A stretch of 64,000 nt of DNA from Streptomyces cadmiisoli (lineage in GTDB: Bacteria; Actinomycetota; Actinomycetes; Streptomycetales; Streptomycetaceae), in NCBI RefSeq assembly GCF_003261055.1, contig NZ_CP030073.1:8618001-8682000 (forward strand). Direction: 5' to 3'. The position numbers and the translations under genes were made by a program. The notes under the pieces are model-generated. The model was not told where the DNA came from. It saw only the letters and a program-made list of their open reading frames with translations, and did no database searches. Of the stretch, positions 17,179 through 25,694 are shown in pieces; the stretch's first letter is position 1, and every line of letters begins with the position of its first letter.

Positions 17179-17750
17179 TCAGTCCCACCAGAAGTCCCAG
17201 TGGTGGGCGCCGGTGATCCGTTCGGCGTACGCGGTCAGTGCGCAGGGTCTGCTGCCCTGCCAGGTGTTGTCCGGGCAGATGGCGAAGTGCTCGGCCGCGA
17301 TCAGTAGAGCCTCGTGCTCGTTGCCGATGGCACGGCGACGCTGAGGCGCAGCGTGGCAAAGCCGACCGCGACGACACGGGATCCGAACCGGTGCTCCTCG
17401 TCGCGAACGACTGCGGCGAGCTGCGCGGTGTCGTTGCCGTAGTTGCAGGGCCCGGCCCAGCCCACGGCAGTCAACGCCTCGGCGCCGGACGCTGTGGCGA
17501 CCGGCCCCAGGTGTGTCTGTGGGCGGTCGGCGAGGAAAGCCTGCGCGAACTCGGAGGCCAGTTGCTCGGGGTTCGTTGCCGTTCGCCGCCGGGGCGCGAG
17601 GCCGGGCCAGATCTGTCCGAAGGGAGCCGTGACGGTGAGGCGCCTTTCGGTATCGAGCATGTCGTCGTCTTCGTCGACGGCGGTGTAGGTAGCCCACCAC
17701 CGTGCGAGGAGGCCGGCAGGATCGTGGCTTGCCGGGGAGGGCTCTCCCAT
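17179..17750 (-). pseudogene. DUF4253 protein gene with a frameshift near its end
   Basis: The first 145 or so codons, from the ATG at 17750, read as a DUF4253 protein: WAGPCNYGNDTAQLAAVVRDEE and FGSRVVAVGFATLRLSVAVP. They then run into a stop at 17301. The next frame continues exactly where the family should, NEHEALLIAAEHFAICPDN, then WQG and the invariant ending HHWDFWWD. The switch occurs at GTGCCATCGGCAAC (around 17328). A single missing base there accounts for it. DUF4253 function is unknown. Either a recent mutation or a sequence error is possible because the rest is intact. Confidence 0.75.
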
Positions 17751-17836
17751 CACCACAAGACGTCGGCTTCTGTCCGGCGATCACCGCGTGCCTTACGACT
17801 ACTCTCAACTGCGTGAGGCCACTTGAGGAGCGGGCG

Positions 17837-19090
17837 ATGGACAACGAGATTCAGCTGATCAGTGACGGTGATGGACTGGCGGTCATCGGGAATGCAACGG
17901 ATGTCGAACGCTTCCTCGTCTCGGAGGGACTGTCGTCGAGAGACCTTGGACTGCAACGGCTCAAGACCGTCTTCGATACCGGGGCTGCACTTGCTCAGGC
18001 CGGTTCGGAGATTTCCGCCAACTCCGGTCGCTGGGTCAAGCTGACTCCGAAGTCTGCCCTGCTCGTCAAGAAGTACGGGCTGAGGGAAAGCTCGAAGACG
18101 GGACTCAGCACAGGTATCGTGAAGGGGCACAAGGGCCAGATCAGGGGATTCGTCGAATTCGCGAAAGCGCCTCGATCGCTTCTGACCAACCCGGCGATTC
18201 TCGCCAATGCCGGGAGGATCATGGCGCAGGTTGCGATGCAACAGACCATGGACGAGATCACCGACTATCTCGCCGTGATCGACAAGAAGGTCGACGACGT
18301 GCTGCGCGCCCAGAAGGACGCTGTGTTGGCCCGCATGATCGGAGTCGGCTTCGTCATCGAGGAGGCCATGACCATCCGGGAGAAGAGGAGCAGGGTCGAC
18401 GAGGTCACGTGGTCGAAGGTTCAGACCGCACCGGCTACGATCGCCGAAACCCAGGCGTACGCATTGCGTCAACTCGACGCAGTAGCCGATGAGATGGAGA
18501 GCAAGACCAAGATTGGTGATCTCGCCGCAACGGCCAAGGAAGCTGAAGACCGCGTTCGGGAGTGGCTCGCTGTACTGGCTCGCTGTTTCCAACTGCAGGA
18601 CGCGATCGCCGTGCTCGAACTCGACCGGGTGCTGGATGTGTCTCCGGAGCAGCTGAACGGGCATCGCCTCGGCCTGAAGGCTGCCCGGGCGGACCGGTTG
18701 GAACACATCTTGCGGAGCACCGAGCGTCTGGTGGCAAGGATGAATGTGGCTGCTGGGACGGCCAACGCGAGGGTGCTGCTGCACCCGACCAAGTCCCCGG
18801 CGGTGGTCCAGGCCAGTAACCATGTCGCGACCGGCGTCCATGACTTCCATGGGCGGCTCGGGCTTGAGTCCGGTAGCCGGTCGCCGGAGGCGAGACGATG
18901 GGTGGACGCGGCAGCGGAGGCGAGGGACAAGGCGCTTGAGACAGGAGCAAAGGGCGTCGATGTGGCCAAGAGCCTTGGCATTGAGACCCTCGACCGGGCC
19001 AGCTTGGTAAAGGGCAAGCTCTCCGGCGGGATCGCCGAGCGAGCGCGCCGTCGCCGCGGGGACGAGAGGGAACGCGACGAGGAAGGCTGA
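17837..19090 (+). CDS. hypothetical 417-residue protein
   Basis: Start ATG at 17837 with GAGGAG seven bases upstream; the frame is open further upstream but without protein-like sequence. The N-terminus reads LISDGDGLAVIGNATDVERFL, a motif that occurs in some actinobacterial hypothetical proteins. The middle is strongly helical and amphipathic (about 130-330), and the end is basic and Arg-rich (ERARRRRGDERERDEEG). There is no membrane segment. The basic tail could bind nucleic acid or acidic lipid; this is speculation. It stands divergent from DUF4253 and convergent with the ARPP-2/vWA operon. Confidence 0.65.
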   Translation: MDNEIQLISDGDGLAVIGNATDVERFLVSEGLSSRDLGLQRLKTVFDTGAALAQAGSEISANSGRWVKLTPKSALLVKKYGLRESSKTGLSTGIVKGHKGQIRGFVEFAKAPRSLLTNPAILANAGRIMAQVAMQQTMDEITDYLAVIDKKVDDVLRAQKDAVLARMIGVGFVIEEAMTIREKRSRVDEVTWSKVQTAPATIAETQAYALRQLDAVADEMESKTKIGDLAATAKEAEDRVREWLAVLARCFQLQDAIAVLELDRVLDVSPEQLNGHRLGLKAARADRLEHILRSTERLVARMNVAAGTANARVLLHPTKSPAVVQASNHVATGVHDFHGRLGLESGSRSPEARRWVDAAAEARDKALETGAKGVDVAKSLGIETLDRASLVKGKLSGGIAERARRRRGDERERDEEG

Positions 19091-19204
19091 GCGAGCGCCG
19101 GCCGTCAGCCATGTACGCAGTCCGACTACACCCTCAACTGCAAAGGGCCTGGCAAAGCCTCTCTGGTGTGATCGTGGCTCAGCCGCAATGCTTCCAGGCC
19201 GAGC

Positions 19205-20356
19205 TCATCTGCTCCGCGTGCGCTTTTGCTTGCGGTACCGGTCCAGGACGTCTTGACGGAGCAGGAAACCGAAGCCGGCGGACTCCAGGCGCAGGCCCAG
19301 TTGGGCCTCATGGATGCCGAGATCGGCTGCAGTGTCCGCGATGTGCCAGTCGTTGGCGGCAAGCCTGCTGAGAAGGTGACCGCGACGGACCTGACTCTCC
19401 GACAGACGGAATGTCTTGAGGTAGGCGATCCTGCCCCTGCCGTCAGTGATGGCCTCACCGATGTGACTGTCCTGCTTGGGACGGAACTCCGGCAGGAAGC
19501 GGGAGAGTGTGAAGCCTCCCATCTGGTAGACCGACTGCCAGGTGTACGCGTGATCCAGCAGACCGCCCGCCATGGTCGTGTCGTGAAAATGCCCCCAGGC
19601 GCGCTCCTGTTCCGCAACAGCCGTGCGCAGGTGGGCCAGGGAGCGGATGTGCGTGTCAGCGATGCGGGCACGGAAGTCCTGCACCGGCGCCATCAGCGTG
19701 GCGTAGTGATGGATGAGTTCGCCGTACAGGTCCTGCAGGAGTGTCGGGTGGAGCGCACGGTAGTCGTCGGGATGCGGGACCGCGAAGGCGGCCGCGAGCG
19801 CGTCGGCGACGTAGACCATCACGCCGCATTGGTTGGGGTGGATCTCGAAGACGCGTAGCGCGTCGGCGAGTCCGCGTACTTCGGCGCCCACGTAGGCTTC
19901 CTCGACCCGCGGGGAGAGGCCCTGGCGGATCGCACGCTGCGACCACTCTTCCCAGGCGAGTGAGGGACCGCCGAAGTGCAGGGCCAGATAGCCTTCCAGC
20001 GCCAGGTGCATGGGGAGGAACCGCAGCCTGTCCTTGGCCTGGCGGCGGGCCATTCTGCGATGGAAGCGCAGGCTCATTGTGGCGCGGGGAGGCGAGTTGC
20101 CGTCGGCCGAAAGCTGGGTGCCGTAGGCGGCTGCCGGCGTGCCGTCCCCGGTCCACGTGGCGACGAACCCGTGCGGGATGTAGGAGACATAGGCATGTCG
20201 CGGGTCGACCTCTACCAGGCCGACCGCATCGTCGTAGAGCTGCGGGTGCAGACGGAGATCGTTGACAGGTTCGTCACGCACGAGTGGCACGAGACGGACG
20301 GCACCCCAGACTTGTGAGGGGCGGGTGGCGAGACCGGTCAGGTCCAGAGTGGTCAT
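19205..20356 (-). CDS. ARPP-2-like protein with C-terminal Fis-type helix-turn-helix
   Basis: A 383-residue protein, second gene of a tight pair. Its ATG overlaps the stop of the vWA gene (ATGA, 20353-20356), so translation is coupled. The sequence (LDLTGLATRPSQVWGAVRLVPL, then YVSYIPHGFVATWT, then RFHRRMARRQAKDRLRFLP) resembles proteins annotated with the ARPP-2 domain, described as part of NTP-dependent bacterial conflict systems with vWA proteins. The last 60 residues (LLSRLAANDWHIADTAADLG and following) look like a Fis-type DNA-binding helix-turn-helix. The family name rests on memory of the sequence pattern and should be checked. The role is probably regulation or a scaffold for its vWA partner. 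Confidence 0.6.
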   Translation of the reverse strand: MTTLDLTGLATRPSQVWGAVRLVPLVRDEPVNDLRLHPQLYDDAVGLVEVDPRHAYVSYIPHGFVATWTGDGTPAAAYGTQLSADGNSPPRATMSLRFHRRMARRQAKDRLRFLPMHLALEGYLALHFGGPSLAWEEWSQRAIRQGLSPRVEEAYVGAEVRGLADALRVFEIHPNQCGVMVYVADALAAAFAVPHPDDYRALHPTLLQDLYGELIHHYATLMAPVQDFRARIADTHIRSLAHLRTAVAEQERAWGHFHDTTMAGGLLDHAYTWQSVYQMGGFTLSRFLPEFRPKQDSHIGEAITDGRGRIAYLKTFRLSESQVRRGHLLSRLAANDWHIADTAADLGIHEAQLGLRLESAGFGFLLRQDVLDRYRKQKRTRSR

Positions 20357-21792
20357 CGCGCCCGCTCCTGGTGGTGTCCGCTGTTCATTCGGGCGGCACG
20401 GGTGTCCATGTAGGTGATCAGTTCGGCCAGTCCGGTCCGTCCTTCCGCGAACTGGGCAAGTTCCACCAGCGCGGGAAGGTCCTCGGCGTCACGGATACCC
20501 GCGGTGGGCACGGCCGCGGACAGCCGACGCACGTCGAAATCTGCTGCGTCGTAGACAGGGTTGAGATGCACGATGCTGGTGTGACGCTCGGGGTCGAGCC
20601 GGGTCCGCCAGATGCGCAGCACCTCGGCGGCCAGGCCGGGAGGTGCGTTGTCCCATCCATCGGAGACGATCACCAGCCTGGACGGTGTGGTGTCCAGCGC
20701 GTCGAGGATCCGCCGACCCACCGGCGTCGGCCCGTACGGATAGGTCAGCAGCGCGTCAGTCCGACCGGATGTCCACAGCCCGGTGTAGTTGTCGGCGAGG
20801 GCCCCGAGCAGATAGTGGCACGCCAGGGAAACGGCCAGCGGTCGATGACGCTTGTGAACCGAACCGAAGGAGGAAAAGCTGTCGTCCAGGACGGCGGTGA
20901 CCTTGCCCCAACTGCCACGGTGGGATCCAGCCACCCGGCCGGCGGCCGATTCCAGGGCGTGGGTCAGCTCGGCGCGTCGGTGCAGGCGGTCCTGGACCGG
21001 CAGTGAAAGCACATAGGTCGCCAACCGCGTCAGCGGCATCCTGGCCAAGTCCGCCTGTATCCCCGTGGTCCCGATCTTGTGCGCGGAATCCTGGAGCCGC
21101 AAGGTCTCCAGGCGGGTCATGCGTGGAGCTATACGCTCCAGGAACACATTCCGGGGGATGCCGTGTTTGGCGGCGAAGCCCTCGGCAGCTGTATAGGGCA
21201 ACTCGTAGAGTGCGGCCTGCTCGTAGTGCGCGCGGCGCCATGTCTCCAATAGCGGTGTCGCATAATGCTTGCGGGTCAGCGGCACGAACAGGAAAGTTCC
21301 CAGCTCTTCGGTGGCGGGGGAAAGGTGTGCGTGGCGGAGGGCTCGCTTGAGACCGCTGCGGTACTTCACGGCATCGAACGCCAGGTCCGGTCGGGCGGAC
21401 AGCCAGTCACGGATGATGGCGCGGGTGCGGCGGTTGTTCACCCCGGCCCGGCGCAGGGCATCGAAGAGCCCGTAGACGCGTTGCGGCGGCAGCGTTGCCA
21501 GACGGCTCGCAATGAGTCGGCCCTCGCTGCGACGCTGGTCGGCAGTGGCGTCACCGGTAGTCTCCAGCAGCCGTCGGATGATGAGCGCTGCGTTGTGGTC
21601 GTTGATGTCGAGGGCAAGGACCCCGGCGTACAGGTCTCGGTAGTTCCCCAGCATGTAGGCATGGAGAAAGTCCAAGGACAGCCGCTGCTCGCCCGCGTCG
21701 CTGTGGAATTCACGCTGGCCAGTGGAGGTGATCGCCGCGTTGACGAAGAGCAGCACATCGTCGGCTGCGATGAGGTCCCCGTACGAATCCAT
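20353..21792 (-). CDS. vWA-domain protein (TROVE-like), partner of the ARPP-2-like protein
   Basis: A 479-residue protein, ATG at 21792 after a GGGGGGAAG ribosome site. The N-terminal 250 residues are helical, with repeat-like character reminiscent of the TROVE/HEAT half of Ro60-like proteins. The C-terminal half is a von Willebrand A domain with a complete metal-ion-dependent adhesion site: DDSFSS (303-308), a Thr/Gly loop, and VSDGWDN (376-382). Ro60-type vWA proteins bind structured RNA, but I see no firm evidence for RNA binding here. It is the first gene of the pair. No MoxR AAA+ ATPase, the usual third partner of vWA systems, is present in the window. Confidence 0.7.
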   Translation of the reverse strand: MDSYGDLIAADDVLLFVNAAITSTGQREFHSDAGEQRLSLDFLHAYMLGNYRDLYAGVLALDINDHNAALIIRRLLETTGDATADQRRSEGRLIASRLATLPPQRVYGLFDALRRAGVNNRRTRAIIRDWLSARPDLAFDAVKYRSGLKRALRHAHLSPATEELGTFLFVPLTRKHYATPLLETWRRAHYEQAALYELPYTAAEGFAAKHGIPRNVFLERIAPRMTRLETLRLQDSAHKIGTTGIQADLARMPLTRLATYVLSLPVQDRLHRRAELTHALESAAGRVAGSHRGSWGKVTAVLDDSFSSFGSVHKRHRPLAVSLACHYLLGALADNYTGLWTSGRTDALLTYPYGPTPVGRRILDALDTTPSRLVIVSDGWDNAPPGLAAEVLRIWRTRLDPERHTSIVHLNPVYDAADFDVRRLSAAVPTAGIRDAEDLPALVELAQFAEGRTGLAELITYMDTRAARMNSGHHQERAR

Positions 21793-21936
21793 CCGATTCT
21801 TCCCCCCACAGGTGCGGATGCCGGCCGGGGAATAGGGGCACGAGCTGCGAATCATTGCTTCAGAGGCAGGTTCCGGAAGTCGCACCGGAGTCCCGCGGCC
21901 GGCCACAGGACCGTAACAGAGCAAGCCACAAGCCCT

Positions 21937-22304
21937 CTACTGACTTCTGTCGCCGTAGATTCCGCCGCGCAGGCCTGCCGGCGATGGAGTTGCAGGCGAA
22001 GATCGCGCGCACTGCCCGGCCGAGTCCTTGCGGGGCCTGGTAGGTGGGGTGCCTGGGGCCACCGCGAGTGAAACGCCGCAGCCCTGTCCGCCTCCGCGGT
22101 GCCCAGCCGGAGAGCGATGGCGTACTTGACCGTCCGGTCGCGCTGCTCGGCGATCAGGTCCCAACGGATCGCCCGGGACAGCGAGGCGCCCAGCAGCGGC
22201 CGGCTGAGCGGAGTGTCGTCTGCGAAGGACAGGCGGATGCTGCCGATGCAGGAGAGCCGTGGCAGCGGACGGAAGCTCAGCAGTTCGGTGAACACGAAGC
22301 TCAC
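21937..22304 (-). mobile_element. Tn3-family transposase C-terminal remnant
   Basis: The reverse strand reads LPRLSCIGSIRL, then SRAIRWDLIAEQRDRTVKYA, then ALRLGTAEADR. These match in order the conserved end of Tn3-type TnpA. A neighbouring frame gives the following HPTYQAxxxLGRA-like stretch, so there is at least one frameshift. No terminal inverted repeats were identified. It lies immediately upstream of the vWA gene and may have separated it from former neighbours. Confidence 0.65.
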
Positions 22305-22413
22305 GACCTACGCGGCGCGGCATATGCGATCGCTGACTTGCCCGCGACGGCAGCCGGTCGTCGCGGCATTGAGGGCCGGTAAGATCCGCGGGTCGTCTTA
22401 CCGGGGAGGGGCC

Positions 22414-22971
22414 ATGGCCGAGGGCCGCGAAATCACCAACAACAGTGCGGACAGCGCCGCCGATGTCGTGGGCGAGGCGGCGGTGCAACTCGTGTACCAC
22501 CCGCAGCCCGCCGACACATTGGTCGGTCTACGGGTCCGGCAGCGGATCAAGCGGTGGGGGCTGCTGCTGCGCGGCGTGTTCCTCACACTGTGGGTAGGGC
22601 AGTGGCTGTTGGGCACCGTCAACCGGGGCAGCGTCGACGTGGTCTCTACCGTTCTGTTCCTGTTCGTTGTCCTGCTGGTGGCCGGCTATCCGCGGCTGCA
22701 CGCCGCCCAGGTTCAGCGGATCGTCGCATGGCAGGGGGAGTACCGCACCACTGTGTCCCCGGCCGGAATCGCCACCAGCAGCGACCACTGCACGCTCATT
22801 CAGAAGTGGTCGGTCCTCCAGGGCTACCGGGAGACACGCGGCCACTTCGTGCTGCTCAGCCGGGACCCCAACATCATGTGCATCGAGGTTCTCCCCAAGC
22901 GTGGACTGACAACGGCCGACGACGTCGACCGGCTGCGTGCCCTCCTGGACCGATACTCCAACCGGGTCTGA
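22414..22971 (+). CDS. YcxB-like membrane protein
   Basis: A 185-residue protein, ATG at 22414 after GGGGAGGG. The N-terminal 55 residues are polar. Two membrane helices follow (about 50-70 and 74-95). A soluble C-terminal domain contains the YcxB signature: a PxGI block (TVSPAGIATSSD), WSVLQGYRET and FVLLSRDPNIMCIEVLPKR. YcxB-type proteins are of unknown function and resemble bacterial PH-like domains. It stands alone between Tn3 scraps. Confidence 0.7.
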   Translation: MAEGREITNNSADSAADVVGEAAVQLVYHPQPADTLVGLRVRQRIKRWGLLLRGVFLTLWVGQWLLGTVNRGSVDVVSTVLFLFVVLLVAGYPRLHAAQVQRIVAWQGEYRTTVSPAGIATSSDHCTLIQKWSVLQGYRETRGHFVLLSRDPNIMCIEVLPKRGLTTADDVDRLRALLDRYSNRV

Positions 22972-23384
22972 CGTAGGCGGGTACACGGAAAGGGCTCGAA
23001 CCGACATCTGGGCGCGGCGGGCCTGCCGCGGGGCGACTGAGATTCCCGTACCGGGCCGGTGACCTGCTGTTGGCCGTGGTGTGCTCTGGTGGGGTGGGAG
23101 ATGCCGCATTGTGTGCGTCTGCGGCAATGACCTTCCCGCCCGTGTGGAAATCCAACCTGCTCGCCCTGCAAGGAGCCGATTCGTCGCGCTGCCGGAGTGC
23201 TGGCTGGCCGTAGGCAACTGCTGGGACCTGAGAGAGGTCTGGGGGAGGCTGGCAGGCGGTGGCGCGTGATCCTGGCGGAAGTTCGTCGCCGGCCGCTCCC
23301 GCGATGCTCTGCCAGGCAGTGCTACGCGAGAGTCGTCCTATGGAGCGGTTTGAGCTGCTGGTCGGTACTCGGGTGCCGCTGCCT
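22972..23384. other. gene-poor stretch
   Basis: About 410 bases after the YcxB-like gene with no supported gene on either strand. Confidence 0.3.
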
Positions 23385-23673
23385 GGCGAAGTTTCCGGTG
23401 TTGATGTCAGTGGCGTACTTGACGGTCTGGTCGCGCTGCTCGGCGATCAATGTCGATCTTGACCAGGCGTTTCAGCCTTGCGTGGGCCTCTGTGATGTCG
23501 TTCGACAGTAGTTCGTGGTCAAGGGCTTGGACGACATCGCGGGCTTTCAGCGGGCCGGTGGATTGCTTGAAGGTGGCGAGGCTGCGGGCGTAGTCCGCGT
23601 GATCGCCAAATGCTCGCGATTCGGTCTCCGCCTCCCTCCCGTAGACGCGGCCCTGTAGTTTGCCGATCCGGGT
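23385..23673 (-). pseudogene. fused scraps: winged-helix-like gene end and Tn3 transposase fragment
   Basis: The reverse strand from 23673 reads GKLQGRVYGREAETESRAFG and then LKARDVVQALDHELLSNDIT and ARLKRLVK. This resembles the winged-helix part of small actinobacterial proteins (R-A-R-D-V-x-x-A-L-D ... K-L-K-R-L-V). From 23449 down, another frame reads LIAEQRDQTVKYAT, a second copy of the Tn3 TnpA block seen at 22120-22165. The two fragments abut, which suggests an old insertion. No complete gene is present. Confidence 0.4.
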
Positions 23674-24037
23674 TGGCGTGCATGGGACGCGATCTGTCCG
23701 GCCACAGCTGGTGCCCCTCGCGTCCATCGAAGCCCTTCACCTGGCGAGCGACGCACATGCCAGAGAGGGACGATGTGGGGCCGAGCTCGTTACCGCAGCT
23801 GCTGGCGCGCTTACCGGCTGTTTACGTGCTGTGCAGGCACGATGGAGCGCTGACCACGTCGGGAAGGGCGCGCATCCATCGGAGATTTGACGACCAGTGA
23901 GAAGTTGAACCCTTCTGTCTTCGTCGCCCGGCCGAGCGATCTCGGTAGACCTCTCGCTTCCACCAGTGTGGCAGTACCGAGGGGATGGGCGGGCGCCAAC
24001 CGCCCAGTGGCACTACACATGGATACGTGTTTGAGAG
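23674..24037. other. upstream region of the histidine kinase
   Basis: About 360 bases with no supported gene. In particular, no response-regulator reading frame is found where one would be expected upstream of the kinase. Confidence 0.35.
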
Positions 24038-25321
24038 ATGGCTGAAATGAAAGAGACACCCACTCAGCCGCCGCGTCCGGGATATGAGCCTGGACCAATA
24101 CCGATCGAGGCTCCCGAACGGCCTTGGCACCGGCCTGAGATTCCTAGGAACCCATCACAGCTTCGCCCAACGATCCGGATACGGCTGACGCTGCTGTACG
24201 GTGGCATGTTCCTGATCGCGGGAATACTTCTCCTGGGGATCATTTACCTCCTGACGGCCCGTGCCCTCGATGACAGCAATGCCGGGTTTCGAATCCTCGA
24301 GGGCTACGACATGAGGCTGCAGAGTGATGTCTGCCCTCAAGTCGGCCAGGCTCAAAACATCAGCGAGTTCAACAGCATTCTCGATCTCTGCTTGGCAGAT
24401 CGGCGAACTGCAGCGCTCAACACACTCCTCCACCGGTCCCTCGGTGCCCTGGTGGCCCTGGCGGTCTTGGCGTTCGCCTTCGGGTATGTGATGGCGGGCC
24501 GTGTGCTGTCGCCGCTGGGCCGCATCACGCGCACCGCGCGCCGTGTGGCCGGCACGGACCTGTCCCGCCGCATCGAACTGGACGGACCCGACGACGAACT
24601 GAAGGAGCTGTCCGACACCTTCGACGAGATGCTCGACCGCCTCGAACGGGCCTTCACGGCCCAGCAGCGCTTCGTGGGCAACGCGTCGCACGAGCTGCGC
24701 ACCCCTCTCGCGATCAACCGCACCCTCTTGGAGGTTCATCTTTCCGACCCCGGCGCCCCCGTGGAACTTCAGCAACTCGGCAAGACCCTCCTTGCGACCA
24801 ACGAGCGCAGCGAGCAGCTTGTCGAGGGCCTGCTGCTGCTTGCCCGCAGCGACAACCAGATCGTGGAGCGCAAGCCCGTGGACCTGGCGGAGGTCGCCTC
24901 GCAGGCGATCGACCAGGCACGGTCCGAGGCAAACGACAAGGGTGTGGAGATCCGTGGCGAGCGCAAGGAGGCAGTGGTCCAGGGCAACGGTGTGCTGCTG
25001 GAGCGCATCGCGCTGAACCTGGTGCAGAACGCCATCCGATACAACGTCCCAGCGGACGGCTGGATCCAGGTAGACACCGAGGCCCAGCACGGCCAGGCGG
25101 TCCTGGTCGTGGCCAATACCGGCCCGGTGGTCCCCGCCTACGAGGTCGACAACCTCTTCGAGCCGTTCCGCCGGCTGCGCACCGAGCGCACCGGGAGTGA
25201 CAAGGGGGTGGGTCTCGGGCTGTCCATCGTCCGGTCAGTTGCACGAGCTCACGGCGGAACGGTGTTTGCCGTGCCACGTGAAGGTGGCGGGCTGACGATT
25301 CGAGTGCAACTGCCGCAATAG
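24038..25321 (+). CDS. sensor histidine kinase (orphan)
   Basis: A 427-residue membrane kinase. Order: Pro-rich cytoplasmic N-tail (1-45), TM1 (about 50-73), an extracytoplasmic loop of about 60 residues with two Cys (C99, C118), TM2 (about 134-154), HAMP linker, HisKA with the phospho-acceptor H218 in GNASHELRTPLA, and HATPase with N-box (NLVQNAIRYN), an ANTGP block and the G2 box GVGLGLSIV. All catalytic blocks are intact. Two ATGs are possible (24038 or 24047); GAGAG fits the second slightly better. No response-regulator gene is adjacent on either side, so its partner must be elsewhere. The loop cysteines could form a disulphide and sense redox or cell-wall conditions; this is inference. 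Confidence 0.9.
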   Translation: MAEMKETPTQPPRPGYEPGPIPIEAPERPWHRPEIPRNPSQLRPTIRIRLTLLYGGMFLIAGILLLGIIYLLTARALDDSNAGFRILEGYDMRLQSDVCPQVGQAQNISEFNSILDLCLADRRTAALNTLLHRSLGALVALAVLAFAFGYVMAGRVLSPLGRITRTARRVAGTDLSRRIELDGPDDELKELSDTFDEMLDRLERAFTAQQRFVGNASHELRTPLAINRTLLEVHLSDPGAPVELQQLGKTLLATNERSEQLVEGLLLLARSDNQIVERKPVDLAEVASQAIDQARSEANDKGVEIRGERKEAVVQGNGVLLERIALNLVQNAIRYNVPADGWIQVDTEAQHGQAVLVVANTGPVVPAYEVDNLFEPFRRLRTERTGSDKGVGLGLSIVRSVARAHGGTVFAVPREGGGLTIRVQLPQ

Positions 25322-25694
25322 CAACACGGGCTTGATCTGTACGCAGGGTGGCGACGGCTACGGTTTCGGCATCGCCCGAGGCGTACCAAGCGCGGGCGCA
25401 TCTCCACTGGGAGGGGAGGTAGCCTCCCCATGGGGACGGTGATCGGAACCGAGCCGGAGCCGATGCGCCCATGCCGGAGCAGTCTTGACCCTGTCCCGGA
25501 TATGGGTGAAGGGACTTCCCTCCCATCCTCCACACCGATATCCACCAACTTCTCAAGGTGCCACCGCCGCCCGATGCCGGTGGACACGCTGGCGACTGGG
25601 CGGATGCCCGGCGGACGACCGGAGTACGTGCACGGCGTGCTGGTCACCGACGTCTACCTGCAACCGGTGATGGCGGGCAAAGCAAGACCCCGCC
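25322..25694. other. intergenic stretch, nothing firm
   Basis: 373 bases. Overlapping short open frames on both strands (for example around 25560-25700) lack ribosome sites and recognisable motifs. Confidence 0.3.

Noticed and set aside
23811..24098. Possible reverse-strand gene upstream of the kinase
   Set aside because: No ribosome site or recognisable motif, and it overlaps the kinase start; treated as non-coding.
24155..25090. Reverse frame over the histidine kinase
   Set aside because: Shadow of intact kinase motifs on the other strand.
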